From NCBI GenBank assembly GCA_038030265.1, contig CM075939.1:14985253-15049252 (forward strand): a stretch of 64,000 nucleotides of DNA. Reading direction: 5' to 3'. Below are positions 25,214-36,900 of the stretch, in pieces. The notes under the pieces were generated by a model. That model saw nothing but the letters and a program-made list of their open reading frames with translations, had not been told where the DNA came from and searched no databases. A program made the position numbers and the translations under genes. The DNA comes from Corythucha ciliata. Its lineage: Eukaryota > Arthropoda > Insecta > Hemiptera > Tingidae. Each line of letters begins with the position of its first letter. Within the stretch, counting starts at the first letter, position 1.

Positions 25214-26000
25214 CCTGCAGATTGAATCACGTTTGTTCAAACACACCAAAATTTTGATGGTGTTTTGTTTTGTAAAGAAACGGAAATTGAACATTTGGTT
25301 TGAGGTTGGCTGGGTTTGGTTACTGGTTAAGATAAAAAAAATCCTTCGAGCTTCAGGGTGTACAAAGTCGAAGAAAAAGAAGAGAAGTGGACCTGCCTGA
25401 GGGCGTCCTTGAAAGAGAGCCGGGATGATTTGAGATCAACGTTCCAAGCCAAGGGCGCCTCCGTCTCTCTCTTGCCACTTCGCTTCTTTCTCGACTGTGC
25501 CTGCGCCCTCTTATTCCTTGAGGAGAATGAGTGTTGGGAAGTTCTTTTTTTCCTCTCCTTTTTTTTTAAAGAAAAAAAGGGTGAAGGAGAGATAGAGAAA
25601 CGAGATTTTTTTCAGACAAAGCATCCCAGTAGACTTCAACCAACTCGTTCCGGGAAGTTCCTGACTTTTTTAGAGAGAGAGAAAGAAAACAGAAAACGTG
25701 GAATGGGTTGATTAAAGGCGGTCTAAGAAACGAAATAGGATGGAGAGGGGGTGTAGGTGAGGAAAAACCTGCACTGAATCACGGATTCGTATGAACTAGC
25801 ACTACCTGGAAGAGTGTGTTCACGTGATGGTTAATCCGAGGAAATGCCTGAGATTACGAATAGAGTGTAGAACTCGAGATGGTTGGAATAGTGGGGTTGA
25901 ATCGTTAAAAACGCTTTGTTGTTTGGGTTAACTTTTCCTGGGGCCACTCACATGTTCACAGGCCTTGAGTTAGGGTCTTCCAAAGCCATGCAACATTCAT
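23906..26000. other. No gene seen
   Basis: Contains the C run at about 25134-25148 and the long T run at 25169-25209. Frames of 117-122 residues at 25.0-25.7 kb are driven by these low-complexity tracts. Confidence 0.5.
25169..25209. repeat. Poly(T) tract, 41 nt
   Basis: Forty-one consecutive T residues, starting about 20 bp after a run of C at 25134-25148. Confidence 0.9.
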
Positions 26001-26464
26001 GTTCTAACCATTAAACTGGGCAAAAACAATCGTGAATCCGTGCGCAACACCGCAGTGCTTGAAACTGCACTCTAGCTGAGTCGAGTGGTGCCGCACTCGA
26101 GCCAGCACGCAGGCTCGAGTGGAGCCAGCACGCAGGTCTGCTTGACTCCATACCTCCCTGATTTTCGTCCGGTTCAGCCACTGCCGTTCGATAAAAATTG
26201 CTTGAAAAAGCGGTTTCGCGCATTTCTAGTCTAGGACAGATCGCCAAGTTTAGCGGAGTTTCTGATTCCGGGGAAATAAAGTTTCCAGGTAAAATATTCG
26301 TCCTCGTGGACAGGTACATGTAGGGCCGTATTTTCTGGTGTGATTAATTCCGTCGATGAATCTGCCTTGTCGCTTTTTATGGCCACAATTAACCCCCCCC
26401 CTCCCCCCAAAAACACAGATCGCCTGGCACAGTGTAACCGCAGAACCGCAGGAAACGACCATGG

Positions 26465-26523
26465 GGGTGATGTGCGCTTTTTCAGGCAATGACGTTCCAT
26501 GACCTACCGTTGCGCGAGCTGAA
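26465..26523. repeat. 59-bp direct repeat, copy 1
   Basis: Shares GGTGATGTGCGCTTTTTCAG and GACGTTCCATGACCTAC with 26845-26902, about 380 bp away, in the same orientation. Confidence 0.85.
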
Positions 26524-26740
26524 TCTTCTGCTGCGGATCTCCTTAAGATGTGGCCAGTACCTAGGCCGTTGCCGGCCCTTACCTGGCCTGTACCCCATCT
26601 TTGGCCCGGACTCCCCAGCAGAGTAGGTCCCAACACTCAGCTCGACCCGTTAGCCGAGGCCAGCCAGTCGCGCCCGAGAGGCACCACTTGGAGCTGGGTC
26701 TTTCAGAGCTGAGGATGCTGGCTTGCTCCATAGACCGAAA

Positions 26741-26802
26741 CCGGGCAGGGAAGGTGCCCCTGCCCGGGTTGCCCGAGTAGGGAAGGTGCCCCTACTCGGG
26801 CA
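26741..26802. repeat. Two tandem hairpins with identical loop
   Basis: Hairpin 1: CCGGGCAGGG (26741-26750), loop AAGGTGC, CCCTGCCCGG. Hairpin 2: TGCCCGAGTAGGG (26770-26782), loop AAGGTGC, CCCTACTCGGGCA. Both stems are perfect. The two units are 29-bp direct repeats that differ at paired stem positions, so that each change on one arm is matched on the other. Confidence 0.9.
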
Positions 26803-26844
26803 TTGCCGGTCCCAGTCCCCTGCGCTCCTGGTCGTACGCCCGCC

Positions 26845-26902
26845 GGGTGATGTGCGCTTTTTCAGGCATTGACGTTCCATGACCTACGTTGCGCTAGCTG
26901 AA
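26845..26902. repeat. 59-bp direct repeat, copy 2
   Basis: Second copy of the repeat at 26465-26523, with a few substitutions and a one-base indel. Confidence 0.85.
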
Positions 26903-27465
26903 CCCGATGGAACATGAGTCACCACGTTCGACCATACTTACGCCTTGCTGTGTCGAAGACGTCTGACTTTGAAGCGTCTAGACACGTCTCGGGATCGCGA
27001 TTTATCGCAGCTTCCTCAGCTGCGCTATAATAAGCGTGTAAACCACAAAAATTACTTTGAGCTGTCTGCCTATCGTAAAAATGAAAGCGATATTTGGGAG
27101 CGATAGGTTGACGGACCTAGAATTCACCAGGGCTCAGGGGGTCTGAGTGCTGGAGTTCCTGGGGAGGGTGCTAGCACCCATCGAGTCACTGGGTATGACG
27201 TAAGGGCCCAACTGGTGGCCTTGGTGTCGCCGGACTCGGTTCGGCCGGGACGAGACTCCCCCACCCCCCAACAAATTGTGAGCGCGGGTATCGCCGACGT
27301 TGACTCCCGTGCTACTCTCATCTATGGACTATGGCCAATGCAAAGGGCGCTGTGGCGGTCAATTTAGCCAAGGAACTCAATTGAGCCACAGCCAATTCAA
27401 ATTGATTCGAGCAATCGGCTTCCCCGGAGTACAAGGCAGAGCTAGGAGCCGCTCGGCAGTCAAGA

Positions 27466-27506
27466 GAATCGACAACGAAAAACGCTCATTTTTGGCCACT
27501 TTAAGG
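27466..27506 (-). repeat. Dispersed repeat R3, copy 2
   Basis: Contains GAGAATCGACAACGAAAAAC and GGCCACTTTAAGGG, matching 20068-20110. Confidence 0.6.
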
Positions 27507-27674
27507 GGTGTTGACGTCCCGGTAAGGGCGATTTGGCCGTGACCACATGCTTTTGCCAATGAGAAACTTGCATGGGTCTGAAATAGCGAAATATTGATTT
27601 TATTTACTTCTCCATAACGAAAAATGTAATAAAATTCCAATGAAACGTACTTCCAGCCTTTTGTGTGTTTCTAG

Positions 27675-28150
27675 ATTAGGGCTGACATCTCTGTGGGAAG
27701 CCGTGGCCATCACGGGCGTGACACACACAGGGGCTGACAGGGAATACCATCATTCTTTGGGGGGGGGGGGGTCCCGTTAGGCTGGTACTATCATAACATA
27801 TTATCCGAAATAAGTAGCGTAAAGCGTGCGATATAGTCTTGTTTGCTGCTGTTTTAAATAGACGTCGACCATTTATTTTCCAAGTGTATTTGGATACTTT
27901 ATACGAGATTTTTTTTGTTTCTCGCCTATTTCCTCGCTTTTTCCCTATAATGGCCAAGAAGGGAGCGGAGTGTCCTAACGCTTTGTTGTTCTTTCATGTA
28001 GTATAGAAAAATTCTTCGGCGTTATGTCGAAGTTCGATTTTATTGTTATGGGGATCGTCCAGGTCCGTCCAAAAAACTGGACGGGACGCGCGGGTCATCA
28101 CTGATTTCGGGGCATGTCTCGCAAAAACGGGACGGAGCGCAGCCCTAATC
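27675..28150. mobile_element. Candidate short inverted-repeat element
   Basis: Bounded by ATTAGGGCTGAC on the left and GCAGCCCTAAT on the right, about 475 bp apart. The right interior carries GACGGGACGCGCGGG, similar to the subterminal words of the 22879-23779 element. The ends are short and no target duplication is visible, so this call is tentative. Confidence 0.4.
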
Positions 28151-30432
28151 CAGCTTTTTGAGGAGCTCAAACCACAACCCAGAATAAGCTCAAATCACAT
28201 GAATCTCTATCCACCGAAATTTATAACGTCAATAAAAACGAGTCGAGTGATCCATAAACGGTGCGTTTTCCAAAACTTCTGACGAATTGTCAACGCTCCC
28301 CCTCTCCCATCACTTTCTTCTGGGCCCGTGGGAAAGCTTTGTTGAGCTAGAATTCACCGTCTAATGACGTTTCGAAGTTGGTCCGTATTTTTAGCTCCAT
28401 CACTCCAAGTGGACACTAAATGGAGCTCGGGACGTGATGACGGTGACGAAGCGGTGGATCCGCAAGATCGCTCCCACTTTATGTCGTTCGATAATTCCAA
28501 ATTAGGCCCTTTGAGTCGTCCGCAAAAGAAACCCAAATTTGTTACGTCTCTCCCCCCCCCCCATCCTGTGGGATGTCTCCCATTTTCTCACATTTTATTT
28601 TCCCCTTATTTACCTTCTTTTTTCTTTCAATTTGAAAAATCCCTTTCAACGTACCACTCACATTCTCATTCTCTCTCTCTCTCTCTTCTCATAAGTTTAC
28701 CACCATGACTTTTGTCTCCTCTCTATCCATTGTTGTCCCTTGTGACCTTATCCCTTACAGTAACCCAGCCTGTTCCTCATATCTGGGGGTCGTCCTATGG
28801 TGTAACAACGCAGGCATTTAAATCTTCTCTTCTTCTTCTTCTTCTTTTTCCAGTGCGTTAAAGGGTGCCATTCTGGAGGGGAGCCATCACCCTCCTCCGG
28901 TGCGTGAGAAAATTTTTCGTTTGGAATCTAAAAACGGTAGCACCAAACAAAAAATTTTAAAGGGCAAACTCCTGAAAAAGATAAATTTAATTTTGTGGTT
29001 GGGGAGGGGGGAGATTTAAAAGGTTTTTTGGTGTGCAGGTGCCGATTGTTGGGCTGGTAATTCAGTTTTTTTTTGTTGTAAGGACTGGATTTTAAAACAA
29101 AACGTTTGGCAATATCGCAGCATTGGTGTAGGAGAATAAAACGAAAAGAGAGAGTGACGAGGTTTTTGAGTCTCCACCCCCCCGCCTCCCCTGAACCTTG
29201 AAACCCGTGATTTTTTATTTCTTTGTTCCTTTTAAGCGTTTCCAGTCTCGGGTGCCTTCGTCGTCCGGCTTGTTGTTCGAGCGATGGGTTGGGCAGAGGG
29301 GGTCGGGTTTAGACCCAAACCTATTTGGAAACATAATAAGATCGTTAGTTGGGTACAGCAAGGTCTAACAACGTAAACCCAGGGAGGAAACCCTGGGCGT
29401 TTGTGGGACCCCGAGAGTGAGAAAAAAAAGATAAGAGAAATAAGGGTTTCTCTCCTTCAGGTAGGCCCCGGACTTTTTCAGATTTTTTGTGTGTGTTAAA
29501 TCACTGGCCCTTGGGGGGGGGGGTGAGTGGGAGGAGTTTTACCTGGCCTTTTGGATACCCCCGTGGCCACACGCTTCCCCTTCACTTTTTATTATTTTTT
29601 ATCTCCCTGAAAATAACAAAGATCTTTGTCTTTGAGGGCATGTAATGCTTTTTTCTTCATCTTCGTTCCCCCTCAACCCTCCCTCAATCTCTTTCTTCTC
29701 TATTGAAGTCGCAACCTTGACCAGTTTTGAGCTGGAAGAAGTGGCAAGGGTTTGTCCTGGGTGATTATCCCAGCATGTGCCATAAAACAGGTAAACGAAA
29801 ATCCCTAAAACTGTGATTTTTGTTGTTTCCGCTGATTATCTTTGTGACTTTTGTGTGAAAAAAAGGGGGGATAATCCTCGAACACCCAAAATACTCAATA
29901 ATGTATCTATTGTTGAGTGGACGAACATTTTCTCGTAATTTTTTGGTATCTCACCATCCTTGCCTGAAATGAGTGCTGGTTGGGGGAAAGGGGGATTTTT
30001 CAAGTGGCGTAACGTGAACAGTGTAGTCCCCGCTCGCACCTCTTATTCATCCTCCCTTCTGTTTCATCCCCCCTCCCCGATCACACCCCTCTCCATTCTA
30101 TATTGCCTTTTTTGTGTATGCCCGTTTTCCTCCTTCTCTTCACCCTCCTTGCGTTCCTTCAGTCGGTGTTCCGCTCTCAGGCTCTGTGGGTGCGTCAGTG
30201 AGACTTTTCATTCCCCCCCCCCCCCGTGATTTGTCTTTCTCTCCTGTTTTTTATTCAACAGTTTCGGTTTTTTTCGGTGTTACTGTGCATCTGAAGGAAA
30301 CAAAAAACCTTTTTTAAAAAAATTCTCTATCGTGTTTGGTTATGTCTTGCCTCCCACGGCTCTGATGTGCTCCAATCGACCACCGCAGTTGTTTGTTGCC
30401 CGAGTAGTACAGTGTAGTGAGATACAGAGGAT
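28151..30432. other. No assigned gene
   Basis: Contains pyrimidine-rich tracts followed by AG, for example a CTT repeat ending in CCAG at about 28853, and some GT words, so short exons cannot be excluded. None yields a recognisable protein. Confidence 0.4.
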
Positions 30433-30642
30433 TTGTCTGGAAAATACCAGAAATCGCGTTTTTTGTGTTCAAACAACAAGGCGTTACCGCCAGGAAATAT
30501 GAAAACTCAGGAATCTCATGATAGAATCAGGTACTTGGAAGATATTTTTAAGAGGAAGTCTTCCCTCCCCCCTTACACCGATCATGCCACGACCAAGAAG
30601 CGTTACCAAGAAGTTTTTTCAGACTCTTTGAGACGGGAATAG
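30433..30642 (+). other. Unassigned open frame with protein-like composition
   Basis: A frame of about 70 codons ending in a TAG at 30640-30642. Its second half, beginning MKTQESHDRIRYLEDIFKRK, is charged and balanced like a real soluble protein rather than like the surrounding low-complexity DNA. It has no recognisable domain. A GT donor-like site (AATCAG|GTACTT) lies inside at about 30528. A second frame across 30410-30520 is also open, so a frameshifted remnant is possible. It may be an exon fragment, a transposon or viral remnant, or chance. Confidence 0.25.
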
Positions 30643-30682
30643 AAATGACGGTAATGAAGAAAAATGACGCGGTAGCTTTTTT

Positions 30683-30916
30683 TTATTCCTCTACTGGCTT
30701 TTGGCAGACTTCGACCATAAATCGTTCGCCATAACCATAACCAGTGTTGACGTCTGTAGGGCGACTTTCTACAATTTCCAGAGTTACATTGTCTAGATGA
30801 CGACATTTGGGTGAAGTCACCCTGATTGTATCACCAGTCCTCCCAAAATGGAAGACTTTTTTTTTTGGATGCTTGTCCTTTCTTACAAAAAAACTGGTAG
30901 GGCCCCCTATTTTTCT
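30683..30916 (-). other. Unassigned minus-strand frame, 77 codons
   Basis: An open frame without an N-terminal ATG, ending in TAA at 30683-30685. It includes FHFGRTGDTIRVTSPKC and NTGYGYGERFMVEV, a composition typical of coding sequence. A neighbouring frame just upstream (through about 30980) is also open, with words such as RDSFQHPSDVYLKKN, and the two meet at a G/C run, which suggests a frameshift. The stop lies about 40 bp from the end of the + strand frame at 30433-30642, so the two would be convergent. No family is recognised. Confidence 0.25.
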
Positions 30917-33900
30917 TTAAATATACGTCTGAGGGATGCTGGAAGGAATCACGTTTGACGAGGGTTTTTCTCCCCCCCCCCCACTCATTCACCATCAACC
31001 TTCTGCTCTTCTTTTAGGGTCGACCCCACAACTGTCGGAGGGGCCCTTGGGCTCTCCTCTCTAGAAAGGGATCCAATGGGAATAATGGGCCTGTGGTGAA
31101 GGGACAGAGGAGAGAGGCCCAATCGTTTTCTTCCTTTTCTATATAAAAAGGGTCTGAAAATCTTGTCCTTTTTTTTTTGTTCGTACGTTGTTTGCTGTAA
31201 CTCCCAGGCCCCCCTGATGCACCTGGGGGTAAAACCCAACTAACGGAATTTATTGGTTCAAGTAGGCCTTTTAAGGGGCCTTAGTCCCATGTCAGCTTCA
31301 TGGGTAAACCTGCAGTCCTATATATATATATATATTCATCGCCGTTCGAGGACGTATTATTCAGAAATTTTTGTTTTGTTTAAAAAATCGATTAAAACGC
31401 ACCACAGAAAAATAACTTTTAGCCATGAAATTCTCTTGGCATGCGAGCCTGTCAGTTTCGTGGCACTGCGCTGGGCAGGGGGTGGTGATGAAGAAGGGAT
31501 AGGCTTTATAAATAGACTCAAATCAATAATGAAACACGTTCTTGCCACGAGGCTTCTACCCCCCCCCCCCCATGCGGTCGCATTTAAAAACTTAGAGGAC
31601 AATTTCGAGTCTTTAAACAATATCTTTTTTGTCGTTGTTGTTAAGTGCAGGCAATGCGAGTAGTGTAGAACAAGGGAGCTCTCCCGTCGCATTCTCATCG
31701 TCGAGCCACTCCTTTCTTCAAAATTGCAATTCGCATGAATTGAGCGTGTTTTTTGTTTTTAGATTTCAAGGAATTGAGTCCTTTCGTATAGTCATCACCG
31801 TTTTGTGCCAAAACTACAAACTGAGCCCCCTCCCCTCCCACCTAATTTCCAGCATTGGGATCGCATTTCCTTACGTTAGGGGTGAACAACCCTTTTCGTA
31901 GTGTGTGTGTTAAATTGAAATTGACGTATCACAGACGAAAAACATGTGCAGATGCTGAGACGGTGATTGGCGCGGGGGGGATGGGGTCATGAAGGCCACA
32001 TTTTGAAAGTTGGCACAGGGTCGCCGCGTTTTTCCATCTTTGTGCTTTTCCAGACGAAACGGCCAAGGATTGGTAATTGTTTGACACACTTTTATTTTTT
32101 ACCTTTTTTCACCGGCGCAAATAACCCCTTTTTGACCTCGTTCCTGATACTTCCGGAAGGGATTTAAAACAATGTGTTGGCGTAGCAAGGGAGCCTGTGA
32201 TGATGGATTGTCCAACGGAATTTTTCGAGTGTTTTTTCAAGGTGTTTCTCTCTGGTCATTAAAAGTACATAGTTAAAAGCCCCTTCTGAGGTTAAATCTG
32301 ATGAATAATTATGTTTTCCCCGTAATCACGCTTAAGCGTCATGCTCCCAAGATTATTTTTATTCCTTTCACTTTTGAAAAACTTCGAGGAAATCCCCTTG
32401 GACTGACTCATTTCCCTGACTTTGAAGCGAGTTACACACTTTGAAATTTTCAGGATTCCTGGCTCCCGCCGCCATATGGCTCGCCTTCTGTTGTTCAAGC
32501 TCTTTCTTCCCTCCCATCTCCTTTTAAAATTTTTTCGTGTTTTTTAAACCGAGAAAAGAAGAAAAATAGCCGGATTCTTCGCACGAAAAACGGGGACTTC
32601 AAATTCTTTTGTGTCTCTCACCCTTTTTTTCCTTCCTTCTTCTCTTCATTTTCTTCCCAGAGGCCCCCGCTCAACGAAATGAATAATAAACAATAGGGAC
32701 AAAGAAGGAAGCATTGTTTCATTGTTCCTGGATATAAACTCAGGGGAAGATGGAGAAGAAGGTTTGGAGTTTTTTTTCCATTCATTTATTTAAAAATTCT
32801 TACTTCCCCCTCCTCTTCTCCGTTCAAGAGCTTGTTACAGAAAATTGCTCAAATTCGACCCCCCCCCCCCCGCATCACCGAAACACAGAGTATTTTAAAA
32901 ATCGAAATATTCGTCCCCACCCCCATCACATACCCTCACATCATACTTTTTTGTATTATTGAGACCCAAAATTCACACACGTGCCGGAAAATTTCCCATG
33001 CGATTTTTCCTGCGTTTTCACAGGCCTGTAGTTATGGAAGTTGCGTAATTCTTCCCCTTCCCTCTGGGGCGTAAAACAATGAACAAGGAACGCGAGTTTT
33101 CCTATTTTATTTTTTTTCTGCCCCAACAAAGGAACAAAATGGAACAATACCAGGGAACAGTTCACATAATAAACTTGAAAACAAAAAAAAAGTGCATTTT
33201 TTCGCACATTTCTACGTTTTTTCCGACGTCCAAAAATAAATGTTTTTGAAGAGTCGAAAAATGTTGAGGTTTTGATTATTATTGAGCCAGGGAGCGGAGT
33301 AGTGAGATAAGATAGATATACATCCACCTATGGTGTAAGGGGTCTCCTGTTTGGCAGTAATAATTGAATGTTAAGAGAATTTAACAAATATTGTAATAAA
33401 AAAAAATCAACAAGGCTGTACTGTAACTGACACTTTTATAGCACTCACTCGGCGAAAACTCGCTCATCCCCCCCCCCTATCTAGGTGGAGTGTCATGAGG
33501 GGGTAAGGTTGCCCTGGCAACTCCCCCGGCGCGCCTCGGCATTGATCCGCCGCCGCACCCCTCCCCCTCCATGCACCATCCCTTTTCATAGTGCAATGCC
33601 ATTCATTACTCACACACACAAACATATAAAAATTGTCCCTCTCTCCATACCCCTTTATGACGTGAAAGGGGTGACTGTGGTGGGGAGGGGTGTAAAGAGA
33701 TCCTCAGAGGCGAACCAAAGAATTATTTGGTGGGAGGGGGGGATAGAAACTGAAATGATAATAAAAATGTTATGGGGTAAAAAGAGGGGATGAGTCATTG
33801 TAGGAGAACTAGCTGTGTGACAGTGAGTGCGATTGAAGCATGCAAATTATGTATGAAATTTAAAAAAGCCCCTTAAGTAGAACTACAGCTGTAGGAAAGG

Positions 33901-36900
33901 GCTGTTTTTTCTAATGTCGTCATGCAGGGTGCGGTGAAGGGGAAGGGGTTCAGCCGTTAGAAAACGATATCCCATAGAATTGGACTTTTTCTCCTTCTCT
34001 ACCTCGGTCGGATTCGGTCGATCAAGTGGAAAGTACCTGTTTCTATGGTTACACCAACTGTGCTGGCAGCTGATTCCTCAAAGTTTCAAACGAGACAAAT
34101 GCGTTTCAGCGAGGTTGCATGGCGATTTAAGGGGAAATGTGTAAAATGCCAGGCGTATAATGAAGACACTTTTTTGAGGTTGGTCTTGGAGTCGCACAGT
34201 ATGTGAGGTAGGACGAGCCGAACGCCAGGGTGTCTTGGCCCAGAAAGTTGGCTAGAGGTGGCCGGGTTCGCAGTGATGTTCCGCGTGGTGGTGGCACCAC
34301 GACGCGATTGCGAAGGCAAGGACTTTTAATAGCAAACCTATAGTTGACACAGAGGTACTGACATCTGCCATATTTGGGAGGGCTTGTGATTGGCTGATAG
34401 CGTTTTAAAATTGCCTTCAAACCCAAAGAAAACTTAACGATGGCAGCGGCCAATGAGAGGCAACAAATCCATTTTATCATAGGACCAAATGTGGCGACTG
34501 GCAATACTCATAGGAGCATACAGAGCCTTACTTTTGGTGGCGATAAAGCCTGGCGGGAGCCCTCCAGGGTGGTTCGCTAATGACTGGGGTGGACGTACAG
34601 GGGGTAGATAACCGTGATGGCCCTTTCCTTCTCACCATCGGTGCAGCAGGGACACAAGGGTGCTATCGTGGCAGCACTTAAAGTCCGATTTGGCTTTTAA
34701 AGATCCACGACTCGATAGGAGCGTGCAGGATGGATGGGTAACTTGAAAAGTTCCACTTCCATCTAAGTTGTTCCCCAACCCTCTTAAAGGAGGCAAAAGT
34801 GAGCGTTCCGCAATATCTTTGGTTTCCACCGTTTTTCTCGACTCCCAGATTCAGATCCGCCTACGTCGAAGCTATTCCTTGGATTCTACTTGGTTCTTGT
34901 TTCAAAGATGATCCAGCGGTCATGTCATGCCCTTCTATACTTAAGCATTTGTTTTACCGAGTATTAATCTTTATTTATAACGAACCATTTTCAGTTTTGG
35001 GGTCAGCAATCCGAACCAGGAGCCAAAAGTATCCCTATAGGCGTCTTAGTGGGTAAAATCCTGAGTCAGGTCTGGAGGTGTCCTTTTGACGCGATGTGAA
35101 ATGTCAGTGCCTCCCCCCTCCATATGCCTCCTTAAAAAGGGAAGTTTTGTTTACGGGTTGGGGAGGCAGGTAAAAATCTGGTGAAGTAGTTCCATTTTAG
35201 CTGTTCCACCGTTGCATTTCGAATGACGCCATTTTCATTATGAGAGGGGGTGCAATGTGGGGTGGTGGCCACAACCTCTTTGTTATGAGTGACGTTATTA
35301 TTAGTCGATTTCGATTCTTGAGTAGAACCCAGCCATGACCAATAACTCTCCAAAACCAGTCAGAGTTGCAAGGATAAGCCTCTGTTAACAAGCTCCTTGA
35401 CATCCGTTCCTCATTTCGAAAACATGACTCCCCCGAAGGGCAATTCATCCCCAGCGACTTAGAACCATTTTAAGGAATTGAACCTGCACTTCAAGTATTG
35501 TTATTGACGTAGCGATGGAAGAGGGACGTTCTGCCCATATTAACTTTTATTGCCACTTTTTCTCTTTCTCTTACGTTTTAAAAATTAACAAGTGTCATTT
35601 AGTTCAACGGATTAATTACAGGTTACGTCAGCGCCCACAGGCTGTAAAATACTAACAACCTTTTTTGATTTGTAATTAAAAGCCTCCGGGACTCTGACCT
35701 TGTTCACAACTTTGCGGTCAAGTGTTTATTTTAAGAAATTATTGATAACGTAATGTGTCTACACTTCCAACTTAGGGCAAAACGCGTTTTTTTTGTGTGT
35801 GTTTTTTTAATGGACGTCTCGCCGCAATATTATTTATGGGAGTTTTTTTTAAGTTCAGGGGTACAAACATATTGCGCAAGGTTTTTTGTTTTTACTTCTG
35901 GAGTATTCATCTCAACACAGGGAGACCCTTATTTTCCCTCCCAATAAAATAAGGGGGTGGCTCGCCATTTTTATATCTGTGCAATGTGAAAGTTTGGAAC
36001 CTCAACCCCTTTGAGAGTTTTTAAGAGAGTAAGCCTGGGTTGAAGGGGAGGAGGGGTTTGCGCCGTCACCTTTTGTTAGGCAATTGAAGGTTTCACTTTA
36101 CTTCATTGTCTACTCCCCCTCCCTCTTCTACTCTTCAACTTTTCGACAATTCTTTCTTCCGGCCGTTTTTTTTTTCTTAAGGGTTTGAGTGAGAAAATCT
36201 AAAGAAACGCCAATTTTTCCGGGGCAATTTTTGAAAATCAGGGCATTTCCTCAATTCTTTTTCCAGAACGTGACATTTCTGCCCTTGTTATGATTATTTT
36301 GTCTCTCACAAAAGGTGCTAATGATTACCCTCCACCCCAATCCACCCACCCATGCACCCTGCTCATTTCCAAACTTCCAAGGTTTTTAAATTGTGGAAAA
36401 AAGGAGAGGCTATATCACAGTTTTTTTTTAAAGCCCCGGGAGCGGTGAGCGAGAAAAAGGGAATGAAAAGTTGATAGCCTTCCCAATCCACTCACGATTT
36501 TTTTTTTCGCTTCGAATAAGACCCTTTTACTTTTTTAATAATTTCCCAGTAATCTTTTCCCTCCTTTCCTCATTCTCTCTCTCCCTCCCTAAAAACGAGG
36601 TTAAGTTATTTAAACGAAAAATAGCTGTGAATGAACGAAAAACAGTTGGTACACTCCTTGGACCTCTATAATATACGATTAAAGCGAGAGACTTAATTTC
36701 AATATAAATGTCAGGCCAAGGCTGGGCTGTTAAACCGTGTTCATAGAGAAGTTATTCAACCTTTCCCAAATGAAATTTCCGCGGTGTTTTTTGCGCGTGG
36801 GTCAATGGTGGGAGGGGGAGCATACGTGCCTCTCATTTATAAATAGTGGTGGTGGACGAGGAAATCCATTTAATTATATCACGAAGTAAAAAAAAAAAAA

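Larger units (their letters stand above)
26001..27540. other. GC-rich island with repeats, no assigned gene
   Basis: The G+C content is visibly higher than on either side. It holds a pair of direct repeats, tandem hairpins, and overlapping minus-strand frames of 65-128 residues. Two of these frames start with the same words, MERHCLKKRTSP and MERQCLKKRTSP, because they begin inside the direct repeats. I recognise no family in any of them. Confidence 0.5.

Noticed and set aside
25032..25711. Frames of 122 and 117 residues on the + strand
   Set aside because: They run through a 41-T tract and purine-rich low-complexity DNA, giving poly-Phe and Lys/Glu-rich translations.
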